Shown here: one piece after another, positions 1 to 8,232 of the stretch | Layout of the letters: every line of letters begins with the position of its first letter | How positions within the stretch are numbered: the stretch's first letter is position 1 | Assembly (NCBI RefSeq): GCF_022829295.1 | Contig: NZ_JAKSYH010000014.1 | Coordinates: 1-32,278, forward strand | From: Methylobacterium sp. J-088 | GTDB taxonomy: Bacteria > Pseudomonadota > Alphaproteobacteria > Rhizobiales > Beijerinckiaceae | Reading direction: 5' to 3' | Length of the DNA stretch: 32,278 nt | Notes under the pieces: model-generated | Seen by the model: the letters and a program-made list of their open reading frames with translations, nothing else | Databases searched by the model: none | What the model was told of the DNA's origin: nothing | Translations under genes and position numbers: made by a program

Positions 1-98
1 CCCCTTGCGGGGAGGAGTTGGAGGTGGGGGTGGCTCAGGATCGAGCGCTGCGGTGCCTTCTGCACCACCCCCACCCCTGACCCCTCCCCGCAAGGGGG
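1..98. repeat. Large imperfect inverted repeat (long hairpin), possibly cut by the window edge
   Basis: Bases 1-15 are the exact reverse complement of 83-97, and 23-33 pair exactly with 65-75, so the segment can fold into one long G/C-rich hairpin with a loop around 34-64. The outer arm carries the motif CCCCTTGCGGGGAGG. A related CCCCCTTGCGGG motif recurs near 31795-31808 upstream of the BatD-like gene. It lies downstream of the minus-strand deaminase gene and could act in transcription termination or be a dispersed intergenic repeat. No coding potential is seen, and 99-171 shows nothing recognisable. Confidence 0.7.
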
Positions 99-171
99 AG
101 GGGAAATACGCTTGCTCTATCGATGATTGAGAAGGGCCATAAGTGGGATACCTGCGCCTAGCCCAAACACC

Positions 172-209
172 TTAAAAGGGCTGGTCGCAGACCTTTTGAA
201 ACCAAGACT
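172..209 (-). repeat. Partial copy of composite multi-hairpin element (copy 1)
   Basis: Reading the minus strand, this begins AGTCTTGGTTTC and continues into an imperfect AAAGGTC hairpin. That matches the conserved left end of the full elements at 8107-8231, 21916-22055 and (reverse) 20318-20436 and 28455-28598. Only this end is present. It abuts the stop codon of the deaminase gene directly, as the 28455-28598 copy does with crcB. Confidence 0.65.
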
Positions 210-1577
210 TTAGGCGCCCCCGAACAACGCCACCGCCAGCCGCGAATGGTCCTCGCGCAGGCGACCCACATCGACTCCCACGGGCTGCCCGTCGATCACC
301 CGCCAGCGCCCCGCCACCATCACCCGGTCGGCCCGGGTCGCGCCGCACAGCACCAGCGCCGCCAGCGGGTCGTGGGCACCCGAGAACCGCAGCTCGTCCA
401 GGGTGAACAGCGCGAGATCCGCCTCCCGCCCCGGCTCGATCCGGCCGATATCGGAGCGGCCGAGGCACGCGGCCGAGCCCTCCGTGGCCCAGCGGAGCGC
501 GTCGAGATGCGTCACCGCCTCCGCGCCATAAGTGAGCCGGCTCAGCATCACCGCGTGGCGCACACCCTCCATCAGGTTCGAGCTGTCGTTCGAAGCCGAG
601 CCGTCGACTCCGAGACCGACGGGGGAGCCCGCCGCCTCCAACTCGCAGGTGCGGCAGTGGCCGGACGCGAGCGTCATGTTGGAGGTCGGGCAGTGGCATA
701 CGCCGACCCCCGCCTTGCCCAGCCGGGCCACCTCCGCATCGTTGAAATGGATGCCGTGGGCCAGCCAGACCCGGTCGTTCAGCCAGCCGACCTCCTCCAG
801 ATACTCAACAGGGCGGCACTGGAACATCGATTGGCAGTAGGCATCCTCGTCGAGCGTCTCGCCGAGATGGGTGTGCAGGCGGCAGCCGTGGCGGGCGGCC
901 AGATCCGCGCTCTCGCGCATCAGGCGCTGGGTCACCGCGAAGGGCGAGCAGGGGGCGAGACCGATCTGCACCATCGCGCCGGGGGCGGGATCGTGGAACA
1001 GGTTCAGCACCCGCTCGCTGTCGGAGAGGATCGTGTCGTCGTCCTGCGTCAGCGCCTGAGGCGGCAGGCCGCCTTCGCGGTCGGACAGGCTCATCGAGCC
1101 GCGGGTGATGAAGGCGCGGATCCCGAGATTGCGGGCCTCGTCGACCTGGACATCGACCGAATCCTCCAGACCCTTCGGAAACAGGTAGTGGTGGTCGCCC
1201 GCCGTGGTGCAGCCCGAGAGCAGCAGCTCGGTATAGGCGACGCGGGTGGCCAGCCGGAACGCCTCCGGGGTGATCCGCCCCCAGATCGTGTAAAGCGCCT
1301 TCAGCCAGGGGAAGAGCGGCTTGTTGATCGCGATCGGATGCGCACGGGTCAGTGTCTGGAAGGCGTGGTGGTGGGTATTGATCAGCCCGGGGATCACCAC
1401 GTGGCGCGACGCCTCGAAGGTCTCGTCCACCGGGGCCGCCGGCCGGGCACCGGCCGCCACGAGCTCGACGATCCGGCTGCCCGCGACGACGATCCCGCCC
1501 TCAGCCCCTGCGGCCAGGATGGCGAGCGGATTGCGGATCCACAGGCGGCTTGGTGCCGCTCCAGCTTCGTGCGCCAT
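210..1577 (-). CDS. 8-oxoguanine deaminase-type amidohydrolase
   Basis: Protein of 455 aa of the metal-dependent amidohydrolase superfamily (COG0402: guanine deaminase, AtzB, 8-oxoguanine deaminase). The metal and substrate residues can be read directly: the HTHHH motif (H69, H71), HTHLGE (H237, E240), H274 and the GVDGSASND segment (D325 plus a following Asn/Ser run). This pattern and the length fit 8-oxoguanine deaminases, which convert oxidised guanine to urate in purine salvage and detoxification; other related aminohydrolase activities cannot be excluded. The open frame runs further upstream to 1811, but the ATG at 1577 begins the family-like N-terminus and the extension is low-complexity Arg/Gly/Pro. 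It appears to be a single gene, ending against a partial hairpin element. Confidence 0.85.
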   Translation of the reverse strand: MAHEAGAAPSRLWIRNPLAILAAGAEGGIVVAGSRIVELVAAGARPAAPVDETFEASRHVVIPGLINTHHHAFQTLTRAHPIAINKPLFPWLKALYTIWGRITPEAFRLATRVAYTELLLSGCTTAGDHHYLFPKGLEDSVDVQVDEARNLGIRAFITRGSMSLSDREGGLPPQALTQDDDTILSDSERVLNLFHDPAPGAMVQIGLAPCSPFAVTQRLMRESADLAARHGCRLHTHLGETLDEDAYCQSMFQCRPVEYLEEVGWLNDRVWLAHGIHFNDAEVARLGKAGVGVCHCPTSNMTLASGHCRTCELEAAGSPVGLGVDGSASNDSSNLMEGVRHAVMLSRLTYGAEAVTHLDALRWATEGSAACLGRSDIGRIEPGREADLALFTLDELRFSGAHDPLAALVLCGATRADRVMVAGRWRVIDGQPVGVDVGRLREDHSRLAVALFGGA

Positions 1578-1660
1578 GTGTCCGACCGATCCTGTTGCCC
1601 CGACAGCCCTGCGTAGCGGAGCCGACGGAGTGCGGGCAACACCGCAATCGCCGCGCTGCG

Positions 1661-2164
1661 CTACCGGATACCCGCCCCGGGGGCCCAGGATTGTCCGCGC
1701 ATTTCCGAACGCGTCCCCGCCTCCGGATCCCGGCTCCGGTAAGACTCGGCCGTCTGGACGTGCTGCGGGCCGCCGCCCGGCGGCACCGCCACGCCGCGTT
1801 GCCCGAGCCAAGCCTCCATCTCGGCGATCTCCCGCTGCTGCTCGACGATCACCGCCTCGGCAAGCTGCCGGGTCCAGGGGTCCTTGGCGTGCGCCAGGGC
1901 GACCTGTCCCATCGCGATCGCGCCCCGGTGATGCGGGATCATCTGAAGCCGGAAATCGACATCCGGATCTCCGGTATAGGGGACCGCCATGTCGTGCATC
2001 ATCTGGCCGTGCGCTGCCTTGAAGCCCCGGGTCGCCGGCGTGTCGGCCTCGGCACCGGTTCGGGCCGCGGGTTGCGCGTGACCATGCATATGGGACGGTG
2101 AACCTTCAGCGACGGCGGACCCCGCCGTCAGAAGCAGACCCAGTACCCATCCCAAGCGTCGCAT
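1661..2164 (-). CDS. Secreted DUF305-family protein
   Basis: Protein of 167 aa. Residues 1-19 form a signal peptide (MRR, then a hydrophobic run ending AVA). The mature part carries the DUF305 signature: MMHDM at 55-59, MIPHHRGAIAMG around 75-86, and an EIAEM..WL helix near 112-120. The family is a ferritin-like four-helix fold rich in Met and His, often linked to copper or other metals in the periplasm; the exact role is unknown. The His-rich stretch at 25-29 fits metal handling. The ATG at 2164 was chosen because it places the signal peptide at the N-terminus; the longer frame to 2221 adds non-signal sequence. Confidence 0.85.
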   Translation of the reverse strand: MRRLGWVLGLLLTAGSAVAEGSPSHMHGHAQPAARTGAEADTPATRGFKAAHGQMMHDMAVPYTGDPDVDFRLQMIPHHRGAIAMGQVALAHAKDPWTRQLAEAVIVEQQREIAEMEAWLGQRGVAVPPGGGPQHVQTAESYRSRDPEAGTRSEMRGQSWAPGAGIR

Positions 2165-2358
2165 ATCGGTCTCCGCTGCCGCCGCGACGGCATTCGTTGC
2201 AGCGGCCCGGCAGGTTACCATGAGGGAACGGGCAAGGCAGCGCCGGCGTCCAGGGTTGACGGGCTCGGGCCGCCTTGAGAAACGTCATGGGGACTGACCT
2301 ATCACCCGTTGGGAGCGGCCGCGCCGTGACACGGACAGCCCCGCGCCAAGACGTCTTC

Positions 2359-2883
2359 ATGGAATCGTCTGTGGAGACCTTCGCGGCGAAACCCGTCCCG
2401 GGCGCCGCGCCGGCCGCCCTGGGCAGCGACGACCTGATCGAACTGCTGTTCTTCGCCTATCGCGACTTCGTGGGGGATCCCGACCGGATCCTGTCGGCCT
2501 ACGGCTTCGGCCGGGCGCACCACCGGGTGCTGCACTTCGCCGACCGCTATCCCGGCCTGACCATCGCCGAACTTCTCGACATCCTGCGGATCACCAAGCA
2601 GAGCCTCAACCGGGTGCTGAAGGACCTGATCGGCCAGGGCTACGTCGTGCAGAAGCCGGGCGCGAGCGACCGGCGCCAGCGCCTCCTGTACTGCACGGCC
2701 TCGGGGGCAGAACTCGCGGCCGACCTGACCCGCGTCCAGGCGCGCCGCCTCGCCCGGGCGCTGGCCGCGCCGGATGCCCGGGGCTCGCCGGAGGACTTTC
2801 TGATGGCGATGATCGAGCCCGAGGACCGGCCGGCGGTCCAACGCCTGATGGCGCGGCGCGGAACCTCCGGGGGCGGCGCATGA
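2359..2883 (+). CDS. MarR-family transcriptional regulator, PetP-like
   Basis: Protein of 174 aa with a winged helix-turn-helix of MarR type at about residues 52-115: GRAHHRVLHF, then TIAELLDILRITKQSLNRVLKDL (recognition helix) and a wing with KPGASDRRQRLL. It overlaps the following response-regulator gene by four bases (ATGA), so the two are translationally coupled. A MarR protein coupled to an OmpR-type regulator without a sensor kinase matches the petP-petR arrangement known from Rhodobacter capsulatus and common in Rhizobiales; that equivalence is an inference. Start chosen at ATG 2359; alternatives are ATG 2287 and TTG 2275, and no clear ribosome-binding site decides between them. Confidence 0.85.
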   Translation: MESSVETFAAKPVPGAAPAALGSDDLIELLFFAYRDFVGDPDRILSAYGFGRAHHRVLHFADRYPGLTIAELLDILRITKQSLNRVLKDLIGQGYVVQKPGASDRRQRLLYCTASGAELAADLTRVQARRLARALAAPDARGSPEDFLMAMIEPEDRPAVQRLMARRGTSGGGA

Positions 2884-3587
2884 GCCATCCCGTCCGGGCC
2901 GACCTGCCCGACGAGGCCCCGCACGTCCTCGTGGTCGATGACGACCGCCGCCTGCGCGAGTTGCTCACCCGCTACCTGACCGACCAGGGGTTCCGGGTCA
3001 CCGCGGCGGCGAGTGCCGCCGAGGCCCGGGCGCGGGCGCAGAGCGTGGTGTTCGACGCCATGGTGCTCGACGTGATGATGCCGGGCGAGAACGGCTTCGA
3101 ATACGCCCGCAGCGTGCGCGAGACATCCCGGGTGCCGATCCTGATGCTGACGGCCCGCTCCAACCCGAACGACCGGGTGATGGGCCTGGAAATCGGCGCG
3201 GACGATTACCTGCCCAAACCCTTCGAGCCGCGCGAGCTGACGCTGCGCCTCAGCAACATCATCAAGCGCAGCCCGCGTCCCCGCGCGGCGGCGGCCGAGA
3301 CGGTGACCTTCGGGCCCTTCGCATTCCGGATCGACCGCGGCGAGCTGCGCCGGGACGACGAGATGATCCGCATCACCGAGCGTGAGCGGGAGATCCTGAC
3401 CATCCTGGCAGCGGCCAGCGGCGCCAACGTGGAGCGCGAGCAACTCGCCGGGAGTGGCGGCGCCGCGGCGGAGCGCACGGTCGACGTGCAGATCAACCGC
3501 CTGCGCCGCAAGACCGAGGTCGATCCCGCCAACCCGGTCTTCCTGCAGACGGTGCGGGGGGTCGGCTACCGGCTCGCGGTGGATTGA
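2880..3587 (+). CDS. OmpR-family response regulator, PetR-like
   Basis: Protein of 235 aa. The receiver domain (about 14-130) has the acidic pocket VVDDD (19-22), phospho-acceptor D64 in MVLDVMMPG, T91 and K113, all intact. The C-terminal winged helix (about 143-233) ends in the typical VQINRLRRKTEVDP...TVRGVGYRLA signature. It binds DNA, presumably controlled by phosphorylation, but no histidine kinase lies next to it. The start overlaps the stop of the MarR gene (ATGA). The pair resembles petP/petR; no cytochrome bc1 genes are in the window, so the target is unknown. Confidence 0.92.
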   Translation: MSHPVRADLPDEAPHVLVVDDDRRLRELLTRYLTDQGFRVTAAASAAEARARAQSVVFDAMVLDVMMPGENGFEYARSVRETSRVPILMLTARSNPNDRVMGLEIGADDYLPKPFEPRELTLRLSNIIKRSPRPRAAAAETVTFGPFAFRIDRGELRRDDEMIRITEREREILTILAAASGANVEREQLAGSGGAAAERTVDVQINRLRRKTEVDPANPVFLQTVRGVGYRLAVD

Positions 3588-3725
3588 GGCCGGGCCGCGT
3601 CCGGTCGGCCGACCCATCGCAGCGGACAATCGCTGCGGGGATCGATCACGAACCTGATCGGACGCGATCGAGGTGCATCCCGTAACACGCCCATCAGCCT
3701 GTCCGATCTCGGTCCGTCGGGTCTT

Positions 3726-5648
3726 CTATGCTTGGAGCCGATCTGCCGCTTCAACCGGCGTAAGCTTACGAAGAAGATCCTCGAACGGCATCGGCTTGGC
3801 GATGAAATAGCCCTGCATGTAGCGGCAGCCCTGCCGACGGGCGGCGTCCAGCTGCTCGGCGGTCTCGATGCCCTCGGCTATTCCTTCGAGGCCGAGGTTC
3901 CGGCAGAGATCCAGGATGGTGGAGACGAGGCTACAGCCCAGATCCGTGTCGATGCCGGCCATGAAGCTGCGGTCGATCTTGACCTTGTCCAGCGGCAGGC
4001 TGTGGACGTAGCCCAGGCTGGAATATTCAGTGCCGAAATCGTCCAGGGCGACCGCGATGCCCAGGGCTCGCAGCATGCGAATGGCCGCCTTGGCCTGATC
4101 GAAGTCGCGCATCAGCGCCGTTTCCGTCAGCTCCAGCGTCAACCGATGCGGATCGAAGCCGCTCGCGCGCACGGCGGCCAGGATTGCCAACACGGTGTCG
4201 GGTGAGGTCAGGTCTTGGGCCGACAGATTGAAGGACAGGCCGATCCCCGGCGGCAGCCGGGTGCCGTCGGCGAGCGCCTTGCGCAGGAGCAGGAGCGTAA
4301 TGTCGTGGATGAGGCCGCACCGCTCCGCCGCGGCGATGAACCGGTCCGGGGACACGCGTCCGAGCTGCGGGCTGGTCCAGCGCGCGAGCCCCTCCACGAG
4401 GGCAATCTTGCCCGTGTCCGTATCGAGGATCGGTTGGTAGTGCAGCGTCATCTCGGCGGAGAGGTCCGCCGTGCGCAGGGCGGTCTCCACGATCTGCTCC
4501 GCCCGGATGGCGTCCTCGTGCTCCTGTGAGAACAGGATCGTCTTGCCGCGACGATGCTCCTTCGAATGGTAGAGCGCGTAATCGGCGCGGTCGAACAGTG
4601 CATCCGCGTCGCGCCCGGCCCGGGGATACTTGGCCAGACCACCCGAGCAACCCGTGACGACCTGGATGTTGCCGAAGCGGATCGGCTTCGCCAGCGCGGC
4701 GCAGATGGCATCGCAGAACGCGATGATCTCCTCGGGCGGTCCAGGGTTCCGGACGAGGATGCCGAACTCGTCCCCGCCCAGGCGCGAGACGGTGACGTTC
4801 TCGTTGGCGAAGGCCGCCAGTCGCGGGCCGATCACAGCCAGAACCCGATCGCCGACCACGTGTCCGTAGGTGTCGTTGACCGGCTTGAAACGGTCGAGGT
4901 CGAAGATCGCCAGGGCGAAACGTGCGTCGTTCCCCGCCGAGGCCTGGATGAGCTCGCCGAGTTTCTGGAAGAAATAGCGTCGGTTGGGCAGCTCGGTGAG
5001 ACTGTCCGTATGGGCGAGGCGCGCATTCTCGTCCGAGAGCCGGTCAGCCTCGGCCTGCGACGCGACCAACTGGACGAAGGCCCGGAAATTGTTGGCGAGG
5101 ACACGCATCATCACCACGGTCACGAAAGCGGTGTTGACGGCGATCGCCAGGAACACGTGGTTCTGACTGGTGATGCAGCAGAACAGAAAGACACCCATCA
5201 CGATGCCGGTCACGAGAAAGGCCGCGACCGGCAGGTGGGTGAGACAGAAGATGCAGGCGATCACCGTGATCGCCACGAAGATCGCCACATGGCCCTGCTC
5301 ATAGGGGCCGCCGTAGCCGTTCAAGATCATCGCCCAACTGACGAACGCGACTGAAAAGACCGCCGTCAGAGCCGTCGTTCGACGAAGTTGGATAGCAGCC
5401 TGGTCCTGGCTCATCTCATCGACGCGCATGCGCCACCACCGGACCGCGCGCAGCACGCAAACGGTGACCAAAACACCGGGAAATCCGAGAGTCAGAAGGA
5501 CTGGTGCCAATGGATAATGCGTTACAGCGAGCGCACAACTATTAACAGACAGCAGGACATAAAGGGTTGGGATGTGCTTCCGCAGCTCCGTCAGCTGGCT
5601 AATGCATGTGGGATCTTTGGCGTGATGGATCCGCACCAGATTTAGCAT
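3726..5648 (-). CDS. Membrane-bound GGDEF-EAL protein (cyclic di-GMP cyclase/phosphodiesterase)
   Basis: Protein of 640 aa. Residues about 27-70 and 90-185 hold some six or seven hydrophobic membrane segments. The GGDEF domain (about 208-375) has an intact GGDEF at 291-295 but no RxxD inhibitory site five residues upstream. The EAL domain (about 385-630) has EGL at 419-421 in place of EAL, yet keeps catalytic E419, N474, E506, D536, D537, K557, E592/E595 and Q612. Both cyclase and phosphodiesterase activity therefore look possible; which dominates cannot be told from sequence. The unusual N-terminal membrane sensor has no recognised ligand. Monocistronic, with a 354-bp A/T-richer upstream region. 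Confidence 0.9.
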   Translation of the reverse strand: MLNLVRIHHAKDPTCISQLTELRKHIPTLYVLLSVNSCALAVTHYPLAPVLLTLGFPGVLVTVCVLRAVRWWRMRVDEMSQDQAAIQLRRTTALTAVFSVAFVSWAMILNGYGGPYEQGHVAIFVAITVIACIFCLTHLPVAAFLVTGIVMGVFLFCCITSQNHVFLAIAVNTAFVTVVMMRVLANNFRAFVQLVASQAEADRLSDENARLAHTDSLTELPNRRYFFQKLGELIQASAGNDARFALAIFDLDRFKPVNDTYGHVVGDRVLAVIGPRLAAFANENVTVSRLGGDEFGILVRNPGPPEEIIAFCDAICAALAKPIRFGNIQVVTGCSGGLAKYPRAGRDADALFDRADYALYHSKEHRRGKTILFSQEHEDAIRAEQIVETALRTADLSAEMTLHYQPILDTDTGKIALVEGLARWTSPQLGRVSPDRFIAAAERCGLIHDITLLLLRKALADGTRLPPGIGLSFNLSAQDLTSPDTVLAILAAVRASGFDPHRLTLELTETALMRDFDQAKAAIRMLRALGIAVALDDFGTEYSSLGYVHSLPLDKVKIDRSFMAGIDTDLGCSLVSTILDLCRNLGLEGIAEGIETAEQLDAARRQGCRYMQGYFIAKPMPFEDLLRKLTPVEAADRLQA

Positions 5649-6002
5649 TCTATGATCATGCCCAGATACGATCGCGCGCGGTCTTTTTGTTCGACTGTTG
5701 ATCGTAGAATGGAATCATTAAAGGCATCTTTCGAATATCTTCGTTTCACCCACCTACAGTTATATCTGATTTTATGTGTACTATCAGACAGTCGATTTCC
5801 ACGGAATGGCACTGTGGCGACTGCGCCCGAACGGAAGACTAAAGTCGGACTGCAACGCAAAACGATCTGAAATGACGGTTCGTCAATGACTGCAATCGGG
5901 ACGCGTTGGCGACCTTCCGTATGCCCGGCATGGGTCGCAAGAACGTCGCTGACGCACGACCCCATCGGGTTCAGACAACAAAGGATTAGCGCCGCGGGGG
6001 CG
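5649..6002. other. Gene-free interval, locally A/T-rich, probable promoter region of the GGDEF-EAL gene
   Basis: Bases about 5690-5800 are clearly poorer in G+C than the surroundings. Open frames here (for example 107 codons on the minus strand) lack family-like features, a good ribosome-binding site and the local codon bias, so they are not called. The region probably holds the promoter of the leftward GGDEF-EAL gene and the 3' flank of the small gene at 6003-6239. No specific operator or RNA was recognised. Confidence 0.5.
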
Positions 6003-6239
6003 TCACACCGCGCGGGGCTCGTCGGGCTTCAGCTTGAGCGCCTTGGCGATCCGGGTTGACAGGCCGCCCACCAGGGACACAGCGGCCTGCGGGCCGGCCA
6101 GGCCGCGCACCGCCTCGAGCGCCGCCTCGGCATCGGGTTTCATCACCGCGTAGACCAACGGGCGCGCCGCCTTGCGGGGGCGCTCTGGCGTCACGGCGAC
6201 GAGGAAGGTGTTGTAGCGTCTCCGAACGCGACCGGGCAT
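6003..6239 (-). CDS. Small hypothetical protein, 78 aa
   Basis: No family recognised. From ATG 6239 the protein starts MPGRVRRRYNTFLVAV and is basic at the N-terminus, with an alternating hydrophobic pattern, then an alpha-helical Ala/Leu-rich half and a charged tail (KLKPDEPRAV). Upstream in-frame ATGs at 6269 and 6284 would add up to 15 residues. It stands alone between the GGDEF-EAL promoter region and the hydratase gene. Composition resembles genuine short proteins more than shadow frames, but the call rests on that alone. Confidence 0.5.
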   Translation of the reverse strand: MPGRVRRRYNTFLVAVTPERPRKAARPLVYAVMKPDAEAALEAVRGLAGPQAAVSLVGGLSTRIAKALKLKPDEPRAV

Positions 6240-6349
6240 GCTGCGGGATGTGGCATGTCGGCTAAGCATCGCCAAGGCCTGCAAGCGCTGAACGTCGGAG
6301 CCGGCGCGGGATGCGTCGCGAGTGGCGACGATAATCCCTGACCTCCGCC

Positions 6350-7198
6350 TCAGATCAAGGCGAGATCGATATCGGGCAACGGCAATCCGTCGAACCGGGC
6401 GCGCCAGAACTCGCCGGGCGCGAGCGGCAATGCATCGGTGAGGGTGCCGGTGGTGATGATCTCGTGCGCTGCGAGAGGCGGCGCTGCCGGATCGTTAGCC
6501 AGCACATCGACAAGATGGCCGAGGGCGGCGAGGGGCCCTGCGCCCATCACGTTCCGTCCGCCGCCGCGGTCCGCGCGCATGCCGTCCCGTAGCAGATCGA
6601 CCGAGAACCGTTCGAGCCGGCCGATCCAGGCCGACCGCTCATCCGCGGCAATCGGCACACGCTCGCCGACCACCAGCAATCCGTGCAGCCCGAAGGCCGC
6701 GACCGTGTCGGGGGCGGTGAAGCGCCAGCCGGGATAGAGGGATTGCACGATCTCGAATCCGGCGGCCGCCCAGGCGACGCATCCGATCAGGGCCGCAGCG
6801 TCCATGCCGGGTTCCGGGGTGCGGGCGAGCCCGAACACGATCTCGGGCTCGATGCGCGGCTCGACGAAGGCGGAGAGCGCCACGGGGCCGGCCGATACGG
6901 CACGCGCGCGCAGGGTCGTGTCGTAGACGTAACCCCAGATCGGCGCGCGAACGCCGTACCGGTCCCAGAGGGTCGTGTTGGTGAAGCCGATCTTGCGGCC
7001 GACCACCCGCTCGCCCCGGGCGGCGCGCAGGCCGCGCACCGCCTCGGCGACCCGGTAGGCGGCCGGCAGGTCGAGGGCCGGATCCCAGCTGGTCAGCGGT
7101 GCGATCGGGCGGCGATGCTCGTGGGCGGCGAGGATCGTCCGGGCATGGGCGGCGGCGGGGACGGGGTCGGCTATCATGACTTGGTTAGCATCCGGCAT
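6350..7198 (-). CDS. 2-keto-4-pentenoate hydratase (MhpD/FAH-fold family)
   Basis: Protein of 282 aa, the usual length for hydratases and decarboxylases of the fumarylacetoacetase fold acting on 2-oxo-4-enoates in meta-cleavage pathways. Visible features are VGRKIGFTN near residue 65, the acidic metal site EPRIEPEIVF near 113-122 and AAGFEIVQS near 145. No other meta-cleavage genes are nearby, so the substrate is unknown and a stand-alone role is possible. Start at ATG 7198, 24 bases after the HAD gene stop; ATG 7177 is an alternative. It is probably cotranscribed with the HAD phosphatase gene upstream. Confidence 0.85.
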   Translation of the reverse strand: MPDANQVMIADPVPAAAHARTILAAHEHRRPIAPLTSWDPALDLPAAYRVAEAVRGLRAARGERVVGRKIGFTNTTLWDRYGVRAPIWGYVYDTTLRARAVSAGPVALSAFVEPRIEPEIVFGLARTPEPGMDAAALIGCVAWAAAGFEIVQSLYPGWRFTAPDTVAAFGLHGLLVVGERVPIAADERSAWIGRLERFSVDLLRDGMRADRGGGRNVMGAGPLAALGHLVDVLANDPAAPPLAAHEIITTGTLTDALPLAPGEFWRARFDGLPLPDIDLALI

Positions 7199-7222
7199 GC
7201 CGGTGGCGACGTCCAGCGCCGG

Positions 7223-8101
7223 CTACCAGCGCAGCCGCTCGATCACCGCGTCCGGATGCACCGCCTGCCGGCCGAGCCACTCCGCGATATCGCCCAGCCG
7301 GTGGTGCTCGGCTGTGACGCCGAGTTCCTCCGCGTGGATGCCCCGGGCGACCAGCAGGCTCGCGATGCCGAAGCCGCGGGCCCCCGCGATATCGGTCCGG
7401 ATCGCGTCGCCGATCGCCAGAACCCGGGCCGGATCGACCGGGGCGCCGGTCAGGTCGCCGCCCTTCACGAGCGCCGCCTCGTAGACCGGCCGGTGCGGCT
7501 TGCCGGCGTAGACCACCGGGCCGCCGATCTCCGCATAGGCCGCCGCCAGCAGGCCCGCGCAGGGGATCAGCCGGTTGCCGCTCTCCACGACGAGGTCGGG
7601 ATTGGCGCAGATCATCGTCAGCCCACGGCTGGCCAGCCGCGTCAGCTCCGGCCGGTAATCCTCGGCGGTCTCACTGCGGTCGTCGAACAGGCCGGTGCAG
7701 ACCACGAGGTCGGCCTCCGCCTCCGGCACCAGGGTGAGGTCGAGGCCCTGGAAGATGCCGAGGTCGCGCTCCGGCCCGATATGGCGGATCCGGGCGCCGG
7801 GCCGCGCCGCGATCAGGCCGCGGGTGAGGTCACCCGAGGTGAGGATCGCGTCGTAGGCCTCGCGCGGCACCCCGAACCGGTCGAGGATCCGCCCCACGCC
7901 GTCCCCCGGCCGCGGGGCGTTCGAGACCAGCACGACGCGGCGCGGCCGGTCTCCGGCCAAGCCACGGAAGCGGATCAGCGCCTCGCCCGCGGGCGCGTGC
8001 GCCGTCTGGCCGTCGTGCAGCACGCCCCAGACGTCGCAGAGGATCAGGTCGTACCGGTCGGCGACGTCGCCGAGGCCGTTCAGGGTCGGGATGGTGGTCA
8101 T
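7223..8101 (-). CDS. HAD-superfamily class IIA hydrolase (TIGR01459-like)
   Basis: Protein of 292 aa. Motif I is CDVWGVLHDG with nucleophile D23; motif II is LVSNAPR; the motif III lysine lies in YAGKPHRPVYE; motif IV is GDAIRTDIAGA. The usual second Asp of DxD is Trp25, a feature of this TIGR01459 subgroup of NagD-like proteins. Substrate unknown; presumably a small phosphate ester in the cytoplasm. ATG 8101 is preferred (MTTIPTLNG). A multi-hairpin element ends just upstream, and its conserved CCAGGACT edge supplies an AGGA-type ribosome-binding site about six bases before the ATG. The hydratase gene follows after 24 bases. Confidence 0.88.
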   Translation of the reverse strand: MTTIPTLNGLGDVADRYDLILCDVWGVLHDGQTAHAPAGEALIRFRGLAGDRPRRVVLVSNAPRPGDGVGRILDRFGVPREAYDAILTSGDLTRGLIAARPGARIRHIGPERDLGIFQGLDLTLVPEAEADLVVCTGLFDDRSETAEDYRPELTRLASRGLTMICANPDLVVESGNRLIPCAGLLAAAYAEIGGPVVYAGKPHRPVYEAALVKGGDLTGAPVDPARVLAIGDAIRTDIAGARGFGIASLLVARGIHAEELGVTAEHHRLGDIAEWLGRQAVHPDAVIERLRW

Positions 8102-8106
8102 CGCAA

Positions 8107-8231
8107 GTCCTGGTTTCAAAAGGTCCGGGACCTTTTGCGGGTGCAGGGCAGCGCCCTGCGTTCGGCGACCGGGCTACACATCAGGGCTCCGCCCCGATAC
8201 CCCGCCAAAGGGCTCAGCCCTTTGGAAACCC
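8107..8231 (+). repeat. Composite multi-hairpin intergenic element (copy 2)
   Basis: Begins with AGTCCTGGTTTC (from 8106) and a hairpin AAAAGGTCC/GGACCTTTT. Next come GCGGGTGCAGGGC pairing with GCCCTGC, a variable middle with CGGGGCGGAGCCCTG-type pairing, and a closing hairpin CCAAAGGGC/GCCCTTTGG followed by GAAACC. It fills the whole space between the esterase stop and the HAD start, both on the minus strand. It may act as terminator or processing site for the esterase transcript. Confidence 0.85.
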
Positions 8232-8232
8232 G

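Noticed and set aside
246..1616. 456-codon plus-strand open frame opposite the deaminase gene
   Set aside because: Composition (Arg, Gly, His, Ala-rich) and lack of motifs mark it as a shadow; the minus-strand protein carries a complete metal site.
1661..2221. Longer start for the DUF305 protein at 2221
   Set aside because: It would put 19 residues before the signal peptide; ATG 2164 places the signal at the N-terminus.
5642..5965. 107-codon minus-strand frame upstream of the GGDEF-EAL gene
   Set aside because: No family features and no good ribosome-binding site, and it overlaps the start of the GGDEF-EAL gene in another frame; more likely promoter DNA.
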